64,000 bases of DNA from Thermoguttaceae bacterium (GCA_017447865.1 JAFSMO010000068.1:1-64000); one strand, 5' to 3'; shown: positions 8,920 through 19,177, counted from the stretch's first letter. Notes: generated by a model not told the origin, from the letters alone. Program-made: numbers and translations.

Positions 8920-10212
8920 CTAAAAACTATAGGGAGCACGTAATGCGCGGCTCTTCATCCGGTTCGCGTCCGGATCGTTCGGGAATTCTTCTTTCACCGG
9001 GTCGAACTCGACCGTGCGGCCGAGCTGCCACGCGATGTACGCGCAGTGGGACGCGATGTGCGACTGCGCCGCCACGTTCACGTTGGCCGACGGGTTCCGG
9101 CGCGTCTTGACGCACTCGCAGAACTCCGCGATGTGCGTGGTGGGTGAAGTCCCCGGCATTCCGAAGTACTTCAGCTCGCCGCGCAGCGCATCGCTCGAAA
9201 CGGCCATTCTGCCCGAGTCACCGGTCTCGACCCAGCCTTCTTCGCCGACGTAGCGGGCGGAGCAGGTTCCCAAGCCGAGCCACCCTTCCGAGCGCATGAC
9301 CAGTTTCAGACCGTCCTCGTACCAGGCGTAAACCTCGCCGCCCATAGAGCCGTCTTCTTTGATCTGGGGCGTGTATTTGACCGGGGCCGTGTGGTCTTTC
9401 TGCGCCGCCCACTGGCAGAGGTCCACCGTGTGGGAGCCCCATTCCAGGATCCCGCCGCCGTGGAAGTCGAAATGCCCGCGCCACTGCCCGGCAACGTACG
9501 CGGAATTGTACGGACGCCACGGGCACGGACCGAGCCAGAGATTCCAGTCCACGTCATCCGGCGCGGGTTCCGGCTCGGCGGGGAGCCAGTCGTGACGCGT
9601 GGCCGGCCAGAGCGTATTGGCGTGGACTTCGGTCAGTTTGCCGAGTTTCCCCGACGCGGCAATTTCCGCGGCAAGCTGGAAGTTCCCGATGTTGCGGCGC
9701 TGGGTGCCGGCCTGGTAAATGATTCCGTACCGGTTGACGGCGTTCGCCAGCGCGCGGCTTTCGTCGATGGTCAGGGAGAGGGGTTTTTCGCAGTAAACGT
9801 CTTTTCCGTACTTGGCGGCGGTGATGGACGCCATGGAGTGCCACCGGTCGCCGGTCGCGATCAGCACCGCGTCGAGATCGTCACGCACGAGCATGTCGTT
9901 CATGTCCCGGTACATGGCGCACGCCGAATCGCCGTAGTTCTGGTCGGCCATGGCCTTGATGGCGAGACGCTGCTTCTTCTGAATGTCGCAGATGGCGATG
10001 AACTGAACGTCCGGCCGGCGAAAGAAGACGCCGAGGTCTTCCAGCCCGCGGTGCTGGATCCCGATGGCGCCCAAGGCGATTTTGTTACTCGGGGCGACCT
10101 GACCGTCCAGACCCAGGACCCGACCGGGCAGGACCGACGCACACGCGACCGCGCCGCCTGCTCCCAGAGCCCGTTTCAGAAAATCACGACGTTTCAAAGA
10201 ACGGTGAGACAT
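8920..10212 (-). CDS. Tat-exported Gfo/Idh/MocA family oxidoreductase
   Basis: A 430-residue protein with AAGGAG before the ATG. The N-terminus carries a twin-arginine signal (KRRDFLKRALGAGG). A Rossmann domain follows, with a modified glycine motif (GAIGIQHRG) and the typical CEKPLSLTIDES stretch (EKP, near residue 140). The C-terminal dehydrogenase domain contains the WGSHTVDLCQWA segment usual in planctomycete members. Family enzymes oxidise or reduce sugars, inositols or glycosides using tightly bound NAD(P). Export by Tat implies folding with cofactor before periplasmic delivery. It has its own promoter at 10274-10302. The substrate is not deducible; DUF1080-type proteins often accompany this class. 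Confidence 0.9.
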   Translation of the reverse strand: MSHRSLKRRDFLKRALGAGGAVACASVLPGRVLGLDGQVAPSNKIALGAIGIQHRGLEDLGVFFRRPDVQFIAICDIQKKQRLAIKAMADQNYGDSACAMYRDMNDMLVRDDLDAVLIATGDRWHSMASITAAKYGKDVYCEKPLSLTIDESRALANAVNRYGIIYQAGTQRRNIGNFQLAAEIAASGKLGKLTEVHANTLWPATRHDWLPAEPEPAPDDVDWNLWLGPCPWRPYNSAYVAGQWRGHFDFHGGGILEWGSHTVDLCQWAAQKDHTAPVKYTPQIKEDGSMGGEVYAWYEDGLKLVMRSEGWLGLGTCSARYVGEEGWVETGDSGRMAVSSDALRGELKYFGMPGTSPTTHIAEFCECVKTRRNPSANVNVAAQSHIASHCAYIAWQLGRTVEFDPVKEEFPNDPDANRMKSRALRAPYSF

Positions 10213-10273
10213 AAAATTCTCCTTGTAAGAGGGTGGGGGGAATAAACCAAAAACTCAAAAACCTGATTCAGCC

Positions 10274-10302
10274 ATTTTAGCAAAAATCCCCCGGGAGCGC
10301 AA
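10274..10302 (-). promoter_or_regulatory. Sigma70-like promoter for the Gfo/Idh gene
   Basis: On the minus strand, TTGCGC (10297-10302) and TAAAAT (10274-10279) are separated by 17 bp. The gene starts 62 nt downstream. Confidence 0.5.
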
Positions 10303-10330
10303 GAGGGGCCGAAGAAAATTTTGTCCCATA

Positions 10331-10358
10331 AAAAAAGTCTCAAAAATGAGACTTTTTT
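10331..10358 (-). terminator. Rho-independent terminator after glgX
   Basis: A 12-bp stem (AAAAAAGTCTCA pairing with TGAGACTTTTTT) with a 4-nt loop, nearly perfect and with T-runs on both strands. It lies 9 nt after the glgX stop, so it serves glgX and insulates the Gfo/Idh promoter. Confidence 0.8.
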
Positions 10359-10366
10359 ATTTCAAT

Positions 10367-12490
10367 TCACTCCGCCTCGCTGACGAAGCAAACGACGCTT
10401 TGCGGGGCGATCTCGACCCCCTGCTCCGTATCGACCGGGGCGGCTTTCAGAAGCGGGTCGATGTCCGCGGGCGAAGGCTGGGCCGTGTTCACGAAAAGGC
10501 GCCACGGCAGCTCGCGCACTTCCTCCGGGAAGGTGAACGTCGTGGGGGTCGGCTCCCCATGGTAGATCACCAGCAGGTGACGGCTTTTCAGGTTTTTCTC
10601 CCCCGGGTTTACGGGGTCATTACTGACCCCGCTCGCACTGGCCGCCGCGAGCATGCAGACCAGCGTCGAGGTCGAAGAGTCGGACCAGTCGAACGGCTCG
10701 CCATTAAACCGGAACCAGCTCACGTCGGGAAAACGCGCATCGGGCCCTTCCGGCTTACCCGTGAGGAAATGCTCCCGGCGAAGCGTCGGTTCCGAGCGGC
10801 GGAATTTGACCAGCGCCGAAACGAATCGGACCAGCTCGGCGTTTTCCTTGACTTTCTCCCAGTCGAACCACGAGACGGGCGAGTCCTGGCAGTACGCATT
10901 ATTGTTTCCGCCCTGCGTCCGGCGGCACTCGTCCCCCATCAGGAGCATCGGCACGCCTTGGCTGAAGAGGAGCGTCGCGAGGAAATTCTTGATCATGCGC
11001 AGACGCACCGCGTCGATCTTCGGGTCGTCGGTCGGGCCCTCTACGCCGTAATTCCGGGAAAAATTCTGGTTCTCGCCGTCGCGGTTCCCCTCGCCATTCT
11101 TTTCGTTGTGCTTCCGGTCGTACGAGACCAGGTCGTTCAGGGTGAAACCGTCGTGTGACGTGACGAAGTTAATACTGTGGTACGGCGCGCGTCCGCCCGC
11201 TTTGTAAAGGTCACTCGACCCGGCCAGACGCGTGGCGAGCAAGTTGGTCATGAACGAGTCCCCGCGCCAGTACCGCCGAAGGTCGTCGCGGCACCGGCCG
11301 TTCCACTCCGCCCAGCGCGAGTCGCTGAAACTCCCGACCTGGTACGCGCCCGCAGCGTCCCACGCCTCGGCGATGATTTTCGTCTCGGAAAGAAGCGGGT
11401 CCTCCGCGATGGTCTCGACGATGGGCGGGTTAATCATCAGATTCCCCCACCGGTCGCGGCTGAGGATCGACGCCAGGTCGAACCGGAAGCCGTCCACGTG
11501 GTAATTATGCACCCAGTACCGCAGGCAGGTAAAAATCAGCTCGCGCACGATCGGGTGGTTCCCGTTCACGGTGTTCCCGCAGCCGGAAAAGTTTTTGTAG
11601 CCGCAAAGGTCGTGGTCCAGAATGTAGTAGATCGGGTTTTCCAGGCCCTTGAACGAAAGCGTCGGGCCGTACTCGTTCCCCTCGGCCGTGTGGTTGAACA
11701 CGACGTCCAGGATCACCTCGATCCCCGCGCGGTGCAGCTCGCGGACCATTTCCTTGAACTCGCGCACCTGCGAGCCGGGCTCGGCCGGGTTGGTCGCGTA
11801 GCCCTGATGAGGCGCGAAAAACGCCACCGGGTCGTAGCCCCAGTAATTCACCCGAGGCGGAAGCTCCGCGTGCGTTTTGTACTTCAACGCCGGGTCCTGC
11901 GGGAGAAACTCGTGCACCGGCATCAGCTCCACGGCCGTGATCCCGAGGGATTTCAGGTACGGGATCTTTTCGACCACGCCCTGGTACGTGCCCGGGAAAC
12001 GCGCGCGGCTCGAGGGGGATTCGGTCAGGCCCCGGACGTGCATTTCGTAAATGACCGAGTCGGCCATTTTGTAGCGTAAATGCCGGTCGCCGGCCCAGTT
12101 GAACGCGTCGCTCACCACCACGCACTTCGGCGGGACCAGGACCCCCTTGGAGTTGAACTGGTACGGCCCCGAAAGCGCCCGGGCGAACGGGTCGATCAGC
12201 CGCGCCTTGCCGTCGAAGCGGAAACCCATCCCCAGGTCGAACGGGCCGTCGGCCTGCAGGTGGTAGAGCGTCCCCTCCTTCAGGTTCGGGACAAAAATCG
12301 CCCAAACGTCCCCCCAGCGGTTCGAACCGGCTGCCAGCGGGATCGTCTCGCAAGGTTCCAGCGCGTCGGGGGAGTCGTACAGCAGGATCCGCATCGCCGT
12401 CGCGTGACGGCTGAAAATGCGGAACAAAACTCCGTTCGATTTAACCTCCGCGCCATACGGAAGGACGTAATTAAAGCAGGGCGCAAACAT
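10367..12490 (-). CDS. glgX: GlgX-type glycogen debranching enzyme
   Basis: A 707-residue protein. The start is placed at the ATG at 12490 (MFAPCFNYVLPYG), because the upstream in-frame extension only translates the heptamer repeat. An N-terminal CBM48 domain precedes a GH13 barrel. The catalytic residues are visible: nucleophile Asp338 in DGFRFDLAS, acid/base Glu375 in IIAEAWD, and the transition-state Asp447 in TSHDGF. The MHVRGLT and NYWGYDP motifs are typical of GlgX/isoamylase. The enzyme hydrolyses alpha-1,6 branch points of glycogen or limit dextrin in the cytoplasm. No other glycogen gene is in the window. A terminator follows directly, and a GAATAAC-arm element lies upstream. Confidence 0.92.
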   Translation of the reverse strand: MFAPCFNYVLPYGAEVKSNGVLFRIFSRHATAMRILLYDSPDALEPCETIPLAAGSNRWGDVWAIFVPNLKEGTLYHLQADGPFDLGMGFRFDGKARLIDPFARALSGPYQFNSKGVLVPPKCVVVSDAFNWAGDRHLRYKMADSVIYEMHVRGLTESPSSRARFPGTYQGVVEKIPYLKSLGITAVELMPVHEFLPQDPALKYKTHAELPPRVNYWGYDPVAFFAPHQGYATNPAEPGSQVREFKEMVRELHRAGIEVILDVVFNHTAEGNEYGPTLSFKGLENPIYYILDHDLCGYKNFSGCGNTVNGNHPIVRELIFTCLRYWVHNYHVDGFRFDLASILSRDRWGNLMINPPIVETIAEDPLLSETKIIAEAWDAAGAYQVGSFSDSRWAEWNGRCRDDLRRYWRGDSFMTNLLATRLAGSSDLYKAGGRAPYHSINFVTSHDGFTLNDLVSYDRKHNEKNGEGNRDGENQNFSRNYGVEGPTDDPKIDAVRLRMIKNFLATLLFSQGVPMLLMGDECRRTQGGNNNAYCQDSPVSWFDWEKVKENAELVRFVSALVKFRRSEPTLRREHFLTGKPEGPDARFPDVSWFRFNGEPFDWSDSSTSTLVCMLAAASASGVSNDPVNPGEKNLKSRHLLVIYHGEPTPTTFTFPEEVRELPWRLFVNTAQPSPADIDPLLKAAPVDTEQGVEIAPQSVVCFVSEAE

Positions 12491-12494
12491 AAAA

Positions 12495-12641
<147 letters not shown>

Positions 12642-12647
<6 letters not shown>

Positions 12648-15641
12648 CTCGTCCAGGTAGTACAAAGCGTGCGGTATCTGCCTGTGGTGTTGGGTGAAGT
12701 CTTTGCCGCAGGCGCGGCCCGTGCCGCAGGAACGATCCAGGTAGTCCGGCATCGTGCGGCGCAGGAAGTCGATGTAGCGCGGATTCCCCGTCACTTTTCC
12801 GGTGTACGCGATCCCCTCGGTCACCAGGATGCAGTACCACCCGTGATTCTCGTACTTCGGGCAGCCGGTCTTGTAACGGAAGCCCTTCTTTTCCTCGTTC
12901 CACGAGTAATCGAGCAGCCAGTCGGAGCAGCGCACGATCGCGTGCTGGACCTTTTCGCGTTCTTCACCCTCGGGGAGTTCCTCGACTGCGCGGATGAGCG
13001 AGTGCGTCAGGATCCCGACCGCAAACGCTTTGCCGCCGCGGTGGTTCTTTTTGTCCGGGCAGTCGCATTCGGTCTGGTCCTGCGGAAGGTCGAAGCAGCC
13101 GGTCTCGGGGTTCTGCTTGCTCAGGACGCACTCGACGTAAAGCCGGGCCGCGTTCAGGAAGTACGGATTGTGCGTGAAGCGGTGCGAGTACGCCGCGTTA
13201 TTAATGCACCAGCCTGCCGCGCGCTCGATGCTGAAGTTGAAGCTCGGCGTGTACCGGGTCGCCTGGGTCCAGCACGTCTCGTAAGCGGCGTCCCAGATGT
13301 ACCGGTCGCCCGTCAGGCACGCGATGTAGTAAAGCCCCGGCGTGAACGTGTGGCCGCCCGAGCCGTCGGACTCCCAGCGGAACTCGCCGCCGTACTCGAT
13401 GTTCTCGAGCAGCGTCGCCACGCGCGGATCGTCCTCGGTGAAGAAGTAATTCACGTGGCCGTAGCAGTGGCAGTACTGCAGCTCGCGCATCTTCGGGTCC
13501 CACAAATATTTCTTGTGATCGACCGTCGAGTAGTGCCGGGCAGCCTCGACCCCGCGCATGAGCCAGTCGGTATTTCCGGCGCGGCAGAACGAAAGGGCGC
13601 AGACGTACGCCAGGTCGTACTCGCAGTTCCCCCAGTTGAATTTGCGCTCGCCGAACCAGTCGCCGAAGTTCATCCAGCCGTACTCGCCGCGAAGCTGGCG
13701 GCCTTCTTCGAGCTGGACGAAACTCTTGCGCAGGGCGTACTCGTAGCGGTCCCACTTCCCTTCACGCACCGGATGGACCGGCGGGAAAACGCCCGTGGCG
13801 CAGTAGTATTCCGGGTCGGCGACGGCAAAGAGCGGGTTCTGAAGCCACTCGGCGCTCGTTTCGTGGCCGAGCTTCACGACCCAGAAGTCATGAAGGAGTT
13901 CCATCCCGCGCTTGAACTGGTACGCGCCGTCCTTGAGCCAGTAGTAGTGCATCATGATCTCGTCGAAGTCCTGCGACTCTTTCTCGGCGTAGCCTTCCGG
14001 AAGGGCCGGGAGGATCTGGAAGTTGACGGTCCCGTCGCCGCAGCTCAGGCCTTTCGGCCACGTCTGCCAGAAGTCGCGGAACCAGAACGTCCCGTCGTTC
14101 GTCACGACCTGGCCGTTGAAGTGTTCCATCTCGGAGGTCTCGCCGCCGTTGGAAACCAGCGCGTGCTTTTCCGTGTCCTGCAGGACCGAAACGCTCGGCG
14201 TGCATTTTCCGCCCGGGACCGTGATCGTGGCGCTCCTGACCAGCGTGTTCGGCGTTTCAAGCTCGCGGTTCCCCAGCGTTGCGCGGACGCGGATGAAGTC
14301 CTCCCCGAAGAACGTGATCTCGTAGCCGGTCACGAAGTCTTTCTCGCCCTCTTTCGGCTGGAAGTCGTTCACGCTCCGGATCGTGGCGGCCTGCGCGCCC
14401 TGCTGGACGAGCTGGAACGCGGTCGGTCTGGCGGACGTTTGGGTCCCGTCGGCAAACTCGACCTTCGAGCTGAGCGACTTTCCGAACGCCTTCATCTCGT
14501 CTTCCGAAACGGCCGAAACGCCTGGCTCCGACCGGAAAGAGGCCGAGGTCTTGAGCGTGTACCGGACGGGCTCCTCCGACTTCGCGCGGGTCGTGGCCCG
14601 GAACGTGACGGTGAGCCACTTCACGCTTCCGTCTTCCCAATCGGCGAATTTCTCGAACTGGGCGGGGACTTCCTCCCCCTTTTCGTCGAAGAGCTTCACG
14701 TTCTGCGGCGAGGCCAAGACCCCTTTCGGGAAAGGCACGCCCGAGGTGAGCGGCCAGTCGGTGCGCGGGCGGTCCGTAGGCTCTTTGACCGTCAGCACGA
14801 CGGACGTTTCCTGGGTCGCTCCCGGGACCGGAACGTCGCCCGCCGTGAAGTCGAGCGTTTCCTTTGTGACCGTTCCTTTGCGATTCACCGCGAACTGAAC
14901 CGACGCGGTGTACTTTTTGCCCTTTTCCAGACCGGCGATCGTGACCTGATGGTTCCTCATTCCCGTTTCGGCCTCGGGGTAGGATTTCCCGTCGATCACG
15001 ACCTCGGCGGTCGGCGTCGGGTACGTCGTCAGCCACGAGATTTGCGTCGAGCCGTCCGGCAGAGTGAACGCTTCCACGTTGGAAATCTGCGGAAGGGCCT
15101 CCGCGGGCATCATGCGGATGTAGTCGTAGTACGCCCAGCCCGGATCACCGGGTGAAGCGAAGCGGTCATCGACCCAGATCCCGAAGGTGCCGTCCTCGAT
15201 TTTGAAAACGCCGAGTGCGGTTTCACCCCGGTCGAACTTTTCCCACGTTTTTCCCTCATCGAGAGAAAACGCAAGCGGACGGTGAGACGGCCCGACGTAA
15301 ACCGAGTACAAACCGTTCGGGATCCCGGTGATTTTCGTGTGCAGGACCGGCGCGCCGTCTTCGGGCGTTTCGCGGTCTTTGTCCTGCGGAAGAGGCGGCG
15401 TGGTGATGGACGCGCCATTCGACCGTTTGTTGATCACGTCCTCTTCTTTGGTCCAGATCTGCCATTTGTCCGGGTTGATTTTATCGACCTCCCAGGCCTT
15501 GGGCGTGGTCCATTCCTCGACGTCGAACACGAGGCCCTGAAGGTGGTCGCGGTACCCTTCCGCCCACGCCGTCACGGCGCAGAGCAGGATCAAAACGAAA
15601 AACGAAATTTTAAATTTTAAGTTGAGGTGAGGCGTTTTCAT
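12642..15641 (-). CDS. Secreted PcRGLX/YetA-like (exo-rhamnogalacturonan lyase family) protein
   Basis: A 999-residue protein. The ATG at 15641 is chosen because it opens a signal peptide (residues 1-27, ending AVTAWAEG). Residues about 30-160 form a beta-rich domain with SLDEGKTWEKFDRGE; a fibronectin-type region follows to about 270. From about residue 290 the pattern SGVPFPKGVL, KGEEVPAQFEKFADWEDGSV and KWLTVTFRA matches my recollection of the PcRGLX/YetA N-terminal domain, linked to polysaccharide lyase family 26. The C-terminal half, rich in Trp and Tyr, looks like a helical barrel with HCYGHVNYFF. Degradation of pectic or similar acidic polysaccharide is inferred. The stop lies inside a heptamer arm, and no Shine-Dalgarno is visible. 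Confidence 0.7.
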
Positions 15642-15716
15642 GGTTTTTTTCAGGAAGGAATGAAAGGGGTGGAAGGCCAGGAGCCTCCCGGCCCGACTGA
15701 GGAAATACGAAAATAT

Positions 15717-15950
15717 GGAGGGGCGGCGGCTCGCCGTCCACGGCCGGCCCGGCCGCATCAGTTTAAAGCCTCCCCTGAAAGGGGAGGTGGCCCGAAGGGC
15801 CGGAGGGGTTCAGAAATGGGGGAAAGTCCGTCCTTAGGTCGGAACCCCCCAGTCTCGCTTCGCGAGCCAGCCCCCCTTTCAGGGGGGCCTTTAAACGACG
15901 CTTCCAACGTCGTTAATGCGGAGGGACGGCGGCTCGGCCACCGGCCTGAA
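15717..15950. repeat. GC-rich palindromic element with flanking repeat
   Basis: The 309-bp gap 15642-15950 holds this element and no gene. The central palindrome (about 15764-15898) begins TTTAAAGCCTCCCCTGAAAG and ends with the matching CAGGGGGGCCTTTAAA. Inside are hairpins such as GGCCCGAAGGGCC and CTCGCTTCGCGAG. Outside it, GGAGGGxCGGCGGCTCG occurs as a direct repeat at 15718 and 15921. A small hairpin (ACGACGCTTCCAACGTCGT) lies at 15896-15914. The outer right edge abuts the rsgA stop codon. Confidence 0.8.
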
Positions 15951-17117
15951 TTACTCCCAGTCCTCCGGCAAATTCCGCGAGTCGCGGATCTGGCACATGG
16001 TTTCGTAGCGGCGCAGTTCGATCAGACCGTCGGCCACAGCGTCGCGCACGGCGCAGCCGGCCTCGTGCGTGTGCGTGCAGTCCTGGAACTTGCAGAGCGA
16101 AATGAACGGCGCGATGTCCCTGTAAAAGCCGCAGACTTCCGTCGGGATCACGTCCCAAAGGTCGAACGAGCGGATCCCGGGCGTATCGACGACGTACCCG
16201 CCCGAGGAAAGCCGGATCAACTCCGCGGCGGTCGTCGTGTGGCGGCCCTTTTGATTCATCTCGCTCACGTGGGAGGTTTTCAGCGCAAGCCCCTCCTCGA
16301 TCGCGTTCAGAAGCGAAGATTTCCCCACGCCGCTCTGACCGGCCACGACGCTGCGGAGGCCTTTTTTCTGGACTCGCTGGCGAAGGCGTTCGACGCCCTG
16401 CCCCGTTTCGGCGCTCACCATCAGGACCTCGTACCCCATCCGCGTGTAAACGCCCAGGTCGGGCACGATTTCGGCCGGGTCGCCAAGGTCGATTTTGTTC
16501 ACGCAAATGACCGGGCGGATCTGCGCTTTCTCCGCCATGATGATCATGCGGTCGATCAGATTCCACTTGATCGTCGGTTCCGCGAGGCTCGTCACGATCA
16601 GAAGCTGGTCCACGTTCGAAACGATAACGTGCTGACGCCTCCAGCTCGTGCGGCTCAGGCAGCCGGTTCGGGGTTCCACGCGCTCGATGATCCCTTCGGG
16701 AAGACCTGCCGTCCCTGCACTTTCTTCAGAGGTCGTTCCCAAAGAAGGCGCGGGCCGAAAAAAAACACGGTCCCCCGCCACGACGACGTGACGTTGGTCC
16801 GTGCTTAGAGTTTTAAGAAGTCGACGGACGGCACAGACGTAAATTTTCCCGGTCGCGTCGTCCTCGACAAAAGTATTAAGACCGTGCACCCGAATGACCA
16901 GGCCGGGACGCGCATCCCCGGCGACCGCGATTAGGCCGTCCGAGTCCTGGTCGAGCTGGATCGTCCGCTGTCGGGTCATGGAGCCTTTTCCGCTGATCCG
17001 CTCCGCGCGTACAGTCTGATCCTCATCCAGCGTTTCCTGATGAAACTCGCGAGTTACATCAGTTTTGCGAGTTTTGGAAAGGCGGTTTTTGCGGAATTCT
17101 GCGCGGACTTTCTTCAT
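15951..17117 (-). CDS. rsgA: Ribosome small-subunit maturation GTPase RsgA
   Basis: A 388-residue protein with the circularly permuted GTPase order of RsgA/YjeQ. An OB-fold comes first (VIRVHGLNTFVEDDATGKIY), then the G4 motif (CVNKIDL), then the P-loop GQSGVGKSSLLNAI, then G3 as DTPGIRSFDLWD. The C-terminal zinc knuckle is CKFQDCTHTHEAGC. The family releases RbfA and checks the decoding centre of the 30S subunit. The basic N-terminal extension of about 50 residues is common in the family. The start lies 21 nt after the DUF1559 gene stop, so the two may be co-transcribed. A GC-rich palindromic element follows the stop. Confidence 0.95.
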   Translation of the reverse strand: MKKVRAEFRKNRLSKTRKTDVTREFHQETLDEDQTVRAERISGKGSMTRQRTIQLDQDSDGLIAVAGDARPGLVIRVHGLNTFVEDDATGKIYVCAVRRLLKTLSTDQRHVVVAGDRVFFRPAPSLGTTSEESAGTAGLPEGIIERVEPRTGCLSRTSWRRQHVIVSNVDQLLIVTSLAEPTIKWNLIDRMIIMAEKAQIRPVICVNKIDLGDPAEIVPDLGVYTRMGYEVLMVSAETGQGVERLRQRVQKKGLRSVVAGQSGVGKSSLLNAIEEGLALKTSHVSEMNQKGRHTTTAAELIRLSSGGYVVDTPGIRSFDLWDVIPTEVCGFYRDIAPFISLCKFQDCTHTHEAGCAVRDAVADGLIELRRYETMCQIRDSRNLPEDWE

Positions 17118-17138
17118 GCTTTCAAAAAAACGTGGAGA

Positions 17139-18122
17139 TTACTCTGGAAGCGTCGCGACATGCCCGTCCGCTTTCTTTCCGAGGTACGAGTTGATTTCCT
17201 GGTCGATGCTGTACGCAACTCGGTGAACGGAACCATCCGCGAGCGTCATGCCGCACGAACCGGCGTGAGGACTTCCAAAGGGGGTACAGACGTTGTACCC
17301 GGCGCGGTCCTGCTTCGGAATATCGGCCGCGTTATTGCGTGTGTACCGGACGTTGTCATTGTCGCAGCCGGCGTAAATGCCGTGGTCGTCCCCCTGGCCG
17401 TCTTTCGAGTACGCCTCGTAATATTCCGGCGCCAGGTATTTCTCGCCATAGAGGTACGTATTCGACGTGCCGTCACGGATCTCACCAATCGTGACCTGGC
17501 TCATGTGGTCGGTCGTCCCGGTGGTTTGTCGGGAGAAATTATTCGCCTTGTTGATCCCATCCGTATATGAGCTCGGGTAAACTCCCGTGTCGCTCATGTA
17601 GCCGTCACCGCAGCAGCCGCAGTAATCCGATTTCGCGCCGACACCACCCAAGTCGTCGCAGTTGTAGGTGTAAGCCCAGGCGTAGTACGTTTTGCACGCA
17701 CGGCGTGAGGGGCAGTTAAAGAATGTAAGCGGCGTTTGGGCACGGACTTTGTTGGCCGCCTTGATGTTCGCGTCCTGCTGCTGGTTTCCGTCTTGCCCCA
17801 TCGCCCAGAGTGCGTTCTGTTCGAGGAATGGAAGCACCGAGTACCTCCACGCAGCCGGCTGTTTCTTTCCGAAACCCAAGTCCGGTTCACCTTCCCAGTA
17901 GGCTCCCCAGCCTCCAGAAGGGAACGATTTGTATGAGGACTCGTGGTTCATGGCCGCCAGACCCATCTGCTTCAAATTATTGTTGCATTGCATCTGACGC
18001 GCAGCCTCGCGGGCTTGCTGCACGGCCGGGAGAAGCAGACCAACCAACATTCCAATGATCGCAATGACGACCAGCAGCTCGACGAGCGTGAATCCGCGAT
18101 AGGTGATTTTTCGTAAACTCAT
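17139..18122 (-). CDS. DUF1559 prepilin-like protein, H-X9-DG type
   Basis: A 327-residue protein with a type IV pilin/pseudopilin leader: a short basic N-terminus, then [19 protein letters not shown], cut after Gly in this family. [20 protein letters not shown], the classic planctomycete DUF1559 start, follows. The body ends with the H-X9-DG motif (HAGSCGMTLADG) and a short SVHRVAYSID strand. These proteins are abundant in planctomycetes and are thought to be pseudopilins or surface components; exact roles are unknown. A good promoter lies at 18162-18190. A paralogue sits at 41661-42632. Confidence 0.93.
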   Translation of the reverse strand: MSLRKITYRGFTLVELLVVIAIIGMLVGLLLPAVQQAREAARQMQCNNNLKQMGLAAMNHESSYKSFPSGGWGAYWEGEPDLGFGKKQPAAWRYSVLPFLEQNALWAMGQDGNQQQDANIKAANKVRAQTPLTFFNCPSRRACKTYYAWAYTYNCDDLGGVGAKSDYCGCCGDGYMSDTGVYPSSYTDGINKANNFSRQTTGTTDHMSQVTIGEIRDGTSNTYLYGEKYLAPEYYEAYSKDGQGDDHGIYAGCDNDNVRYTRNNAADIPKQDRAGYNVCTPFGSPHAGSCGMTLADGSVHRVAYSIDQEINSYLGKKADGHVATLPE

Positions 18123-18161
18123 GGCTTTCCCCTAAACTAGAGACAAAATTCATTTTTACTT

Positions 18162-18190
18162 ATTATACGCAAATTTAAAAAATTTGCAAA
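18162..18190 (-). promoter_or_regulatory. Sigma70-like promoter for the DUF1559 gene
   Basis: On the minus strand TTTGCA (18185-18190) and a perfect TATAAT (18162-18167) are 17 bp apart, within AT-rich DNA 40 nt before the ATG. Confidence 0.65.
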
Positions 18191-18255
18191 CCTTTTTAAG
18201 ACGTTTTTCGGAAATTTTTTGGAAAAAAGAGAAAGAAAGGAAAAAAAGAGCCGCG

Positions 18256-19167
18256 TCAGAACATGAACTCCTGATTCATCAGCGAGCGGAACCACGTCAC
18301 CTGGCGCTTGGCCATTTGCCGCGTGTGGGTTTTAATCTCCGTGACGAGCTGGTCGAACGTCTGCGTTTCCTCGCCGCGTTCCTGAGCGTCAAGCCACGCA
18401 AGGACCTCGCGGTAGCCGACCGCCATCGCCGCCGTTTTGCTCAGAGTGTGGTACTTCGCGCGCAGATTTTGGACTTCTTCGAGAAAACCGGCCTGGAACA
18501 TTTGGTCCACCCGAGCCTCGATCCGAGCGTGAAGGTCCGGACGCGGCAAATCGATGATCCGGATACGCTCCTTGAACTCCGGCGGGACCTCGTGCTGGAA
18601 CTGGGTCTGAAACTCGTGGATCGGGCGACCGGTCAGCTCGTAAACCTCCAAGGCGCGAATGATCCGCTTGGCGTCGTTGGGGTGCAGGCGTCGGGCCGTC
18701 ACGGGGTCCACGGCCTCCAGTTTCCGATGCAGGAAAGTCAGGTCCCCGGCTTCTGCGGCCTCTTTCGCCTGGGCGTACATCGAGGCGCGAAACGCTTCGT
18801 CCCCCTCCGGGCCCTCAAAAAGTCCGAAAATAAGCCCTTTCAAATAGAGCGGTGTCCCCCCAACGAAAAGCGGCTTTTTCCCACGGGCGAGGCAGTCCCG
18901 GGCAACGATTTCTGCCTGGTGAATGTACTCCACGACGCTGAATTCCTCGTCGGGGTCCACCAGATCGATCAGATGGTGCGGGGCTTGCGCCTGTTCTTCC
19001 GTCGTGGGTTTCGCGCTTCCAATATTCATGTCACGGTAGATCGCGACCGAATCCATGGAGAGAATTTCCGCCCCCTCATCCCGTGCGAACTGGAGCGCAA
19101 GCGCCGTCTTTCCGCACGCGGTGGGTCCCGTTAAAAAGAAGCAGTTTTGGGCGAAAAAAGTGGCCAC
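18256..19167 (-). CDS. miaA: tRNA dimethylallyltransferase MiaA
   Basis: A 303-residue protein starting at GTG. The P-loop is GPTACGKTALA, the substrate-binding stretch is DSVAIYRDMNIGSAKPT, and FVGGTPLYLKGL matches the MiaA GGTGLY motif. RQMAKRQVTWFR near the C-terminus is the conserved tRNA-binding segment. The enzyme adds a dimethylallyl group to N6 of A37 in tRNAs reading UNN codons. The length is typical. Cys in the P-loop replaces the usual Ser, which is tolerated in relatives. There is no obvious partner gene such as hfq or mutL. Confidence 0.95.
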   Translation of the reverse strand: MATFFAQNCFFLTGPTACGKTALALQFARDEGAEILSMDSVAIYRDMNIGSAKPTTEEQAQAPHHLIDLVDPDEEFSVVEYIHQAEIVARDCLARGKKPLFVGGTPLYLKGLIFGLFEGPEGDEAFRASMYAQAKEAAEAGDLTFLHRKLEAVDPVTARRLHPNDAKRIIRALEVYELTGRPIHEFQTQFQHEVPPEFKERIRIIDLPRPDLHARIEARVDQMFQAGFLEEVQNLRAKYHTLSKTAAMAVGYREVLAWLDAQERGEETQTFDQLVTEIKTHTRQMAKRQVTWFRSLMNQEFMF

Positions 19168-19177
19168 TAAAGTGTAT

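Noticed and set aside
12669..15155. Long open frame of 828 codons antisense to the PcRGLX-like gene
   Set aside because: It mirrors a convincing secreted protein, is extremely Arg/Val-rich, has no domain or Shine-Dalgarno, and is a by-product of high GC. The same applies to antisense frames over uvrB (28135-29934) and the HzsA-like gene (36232-38085).
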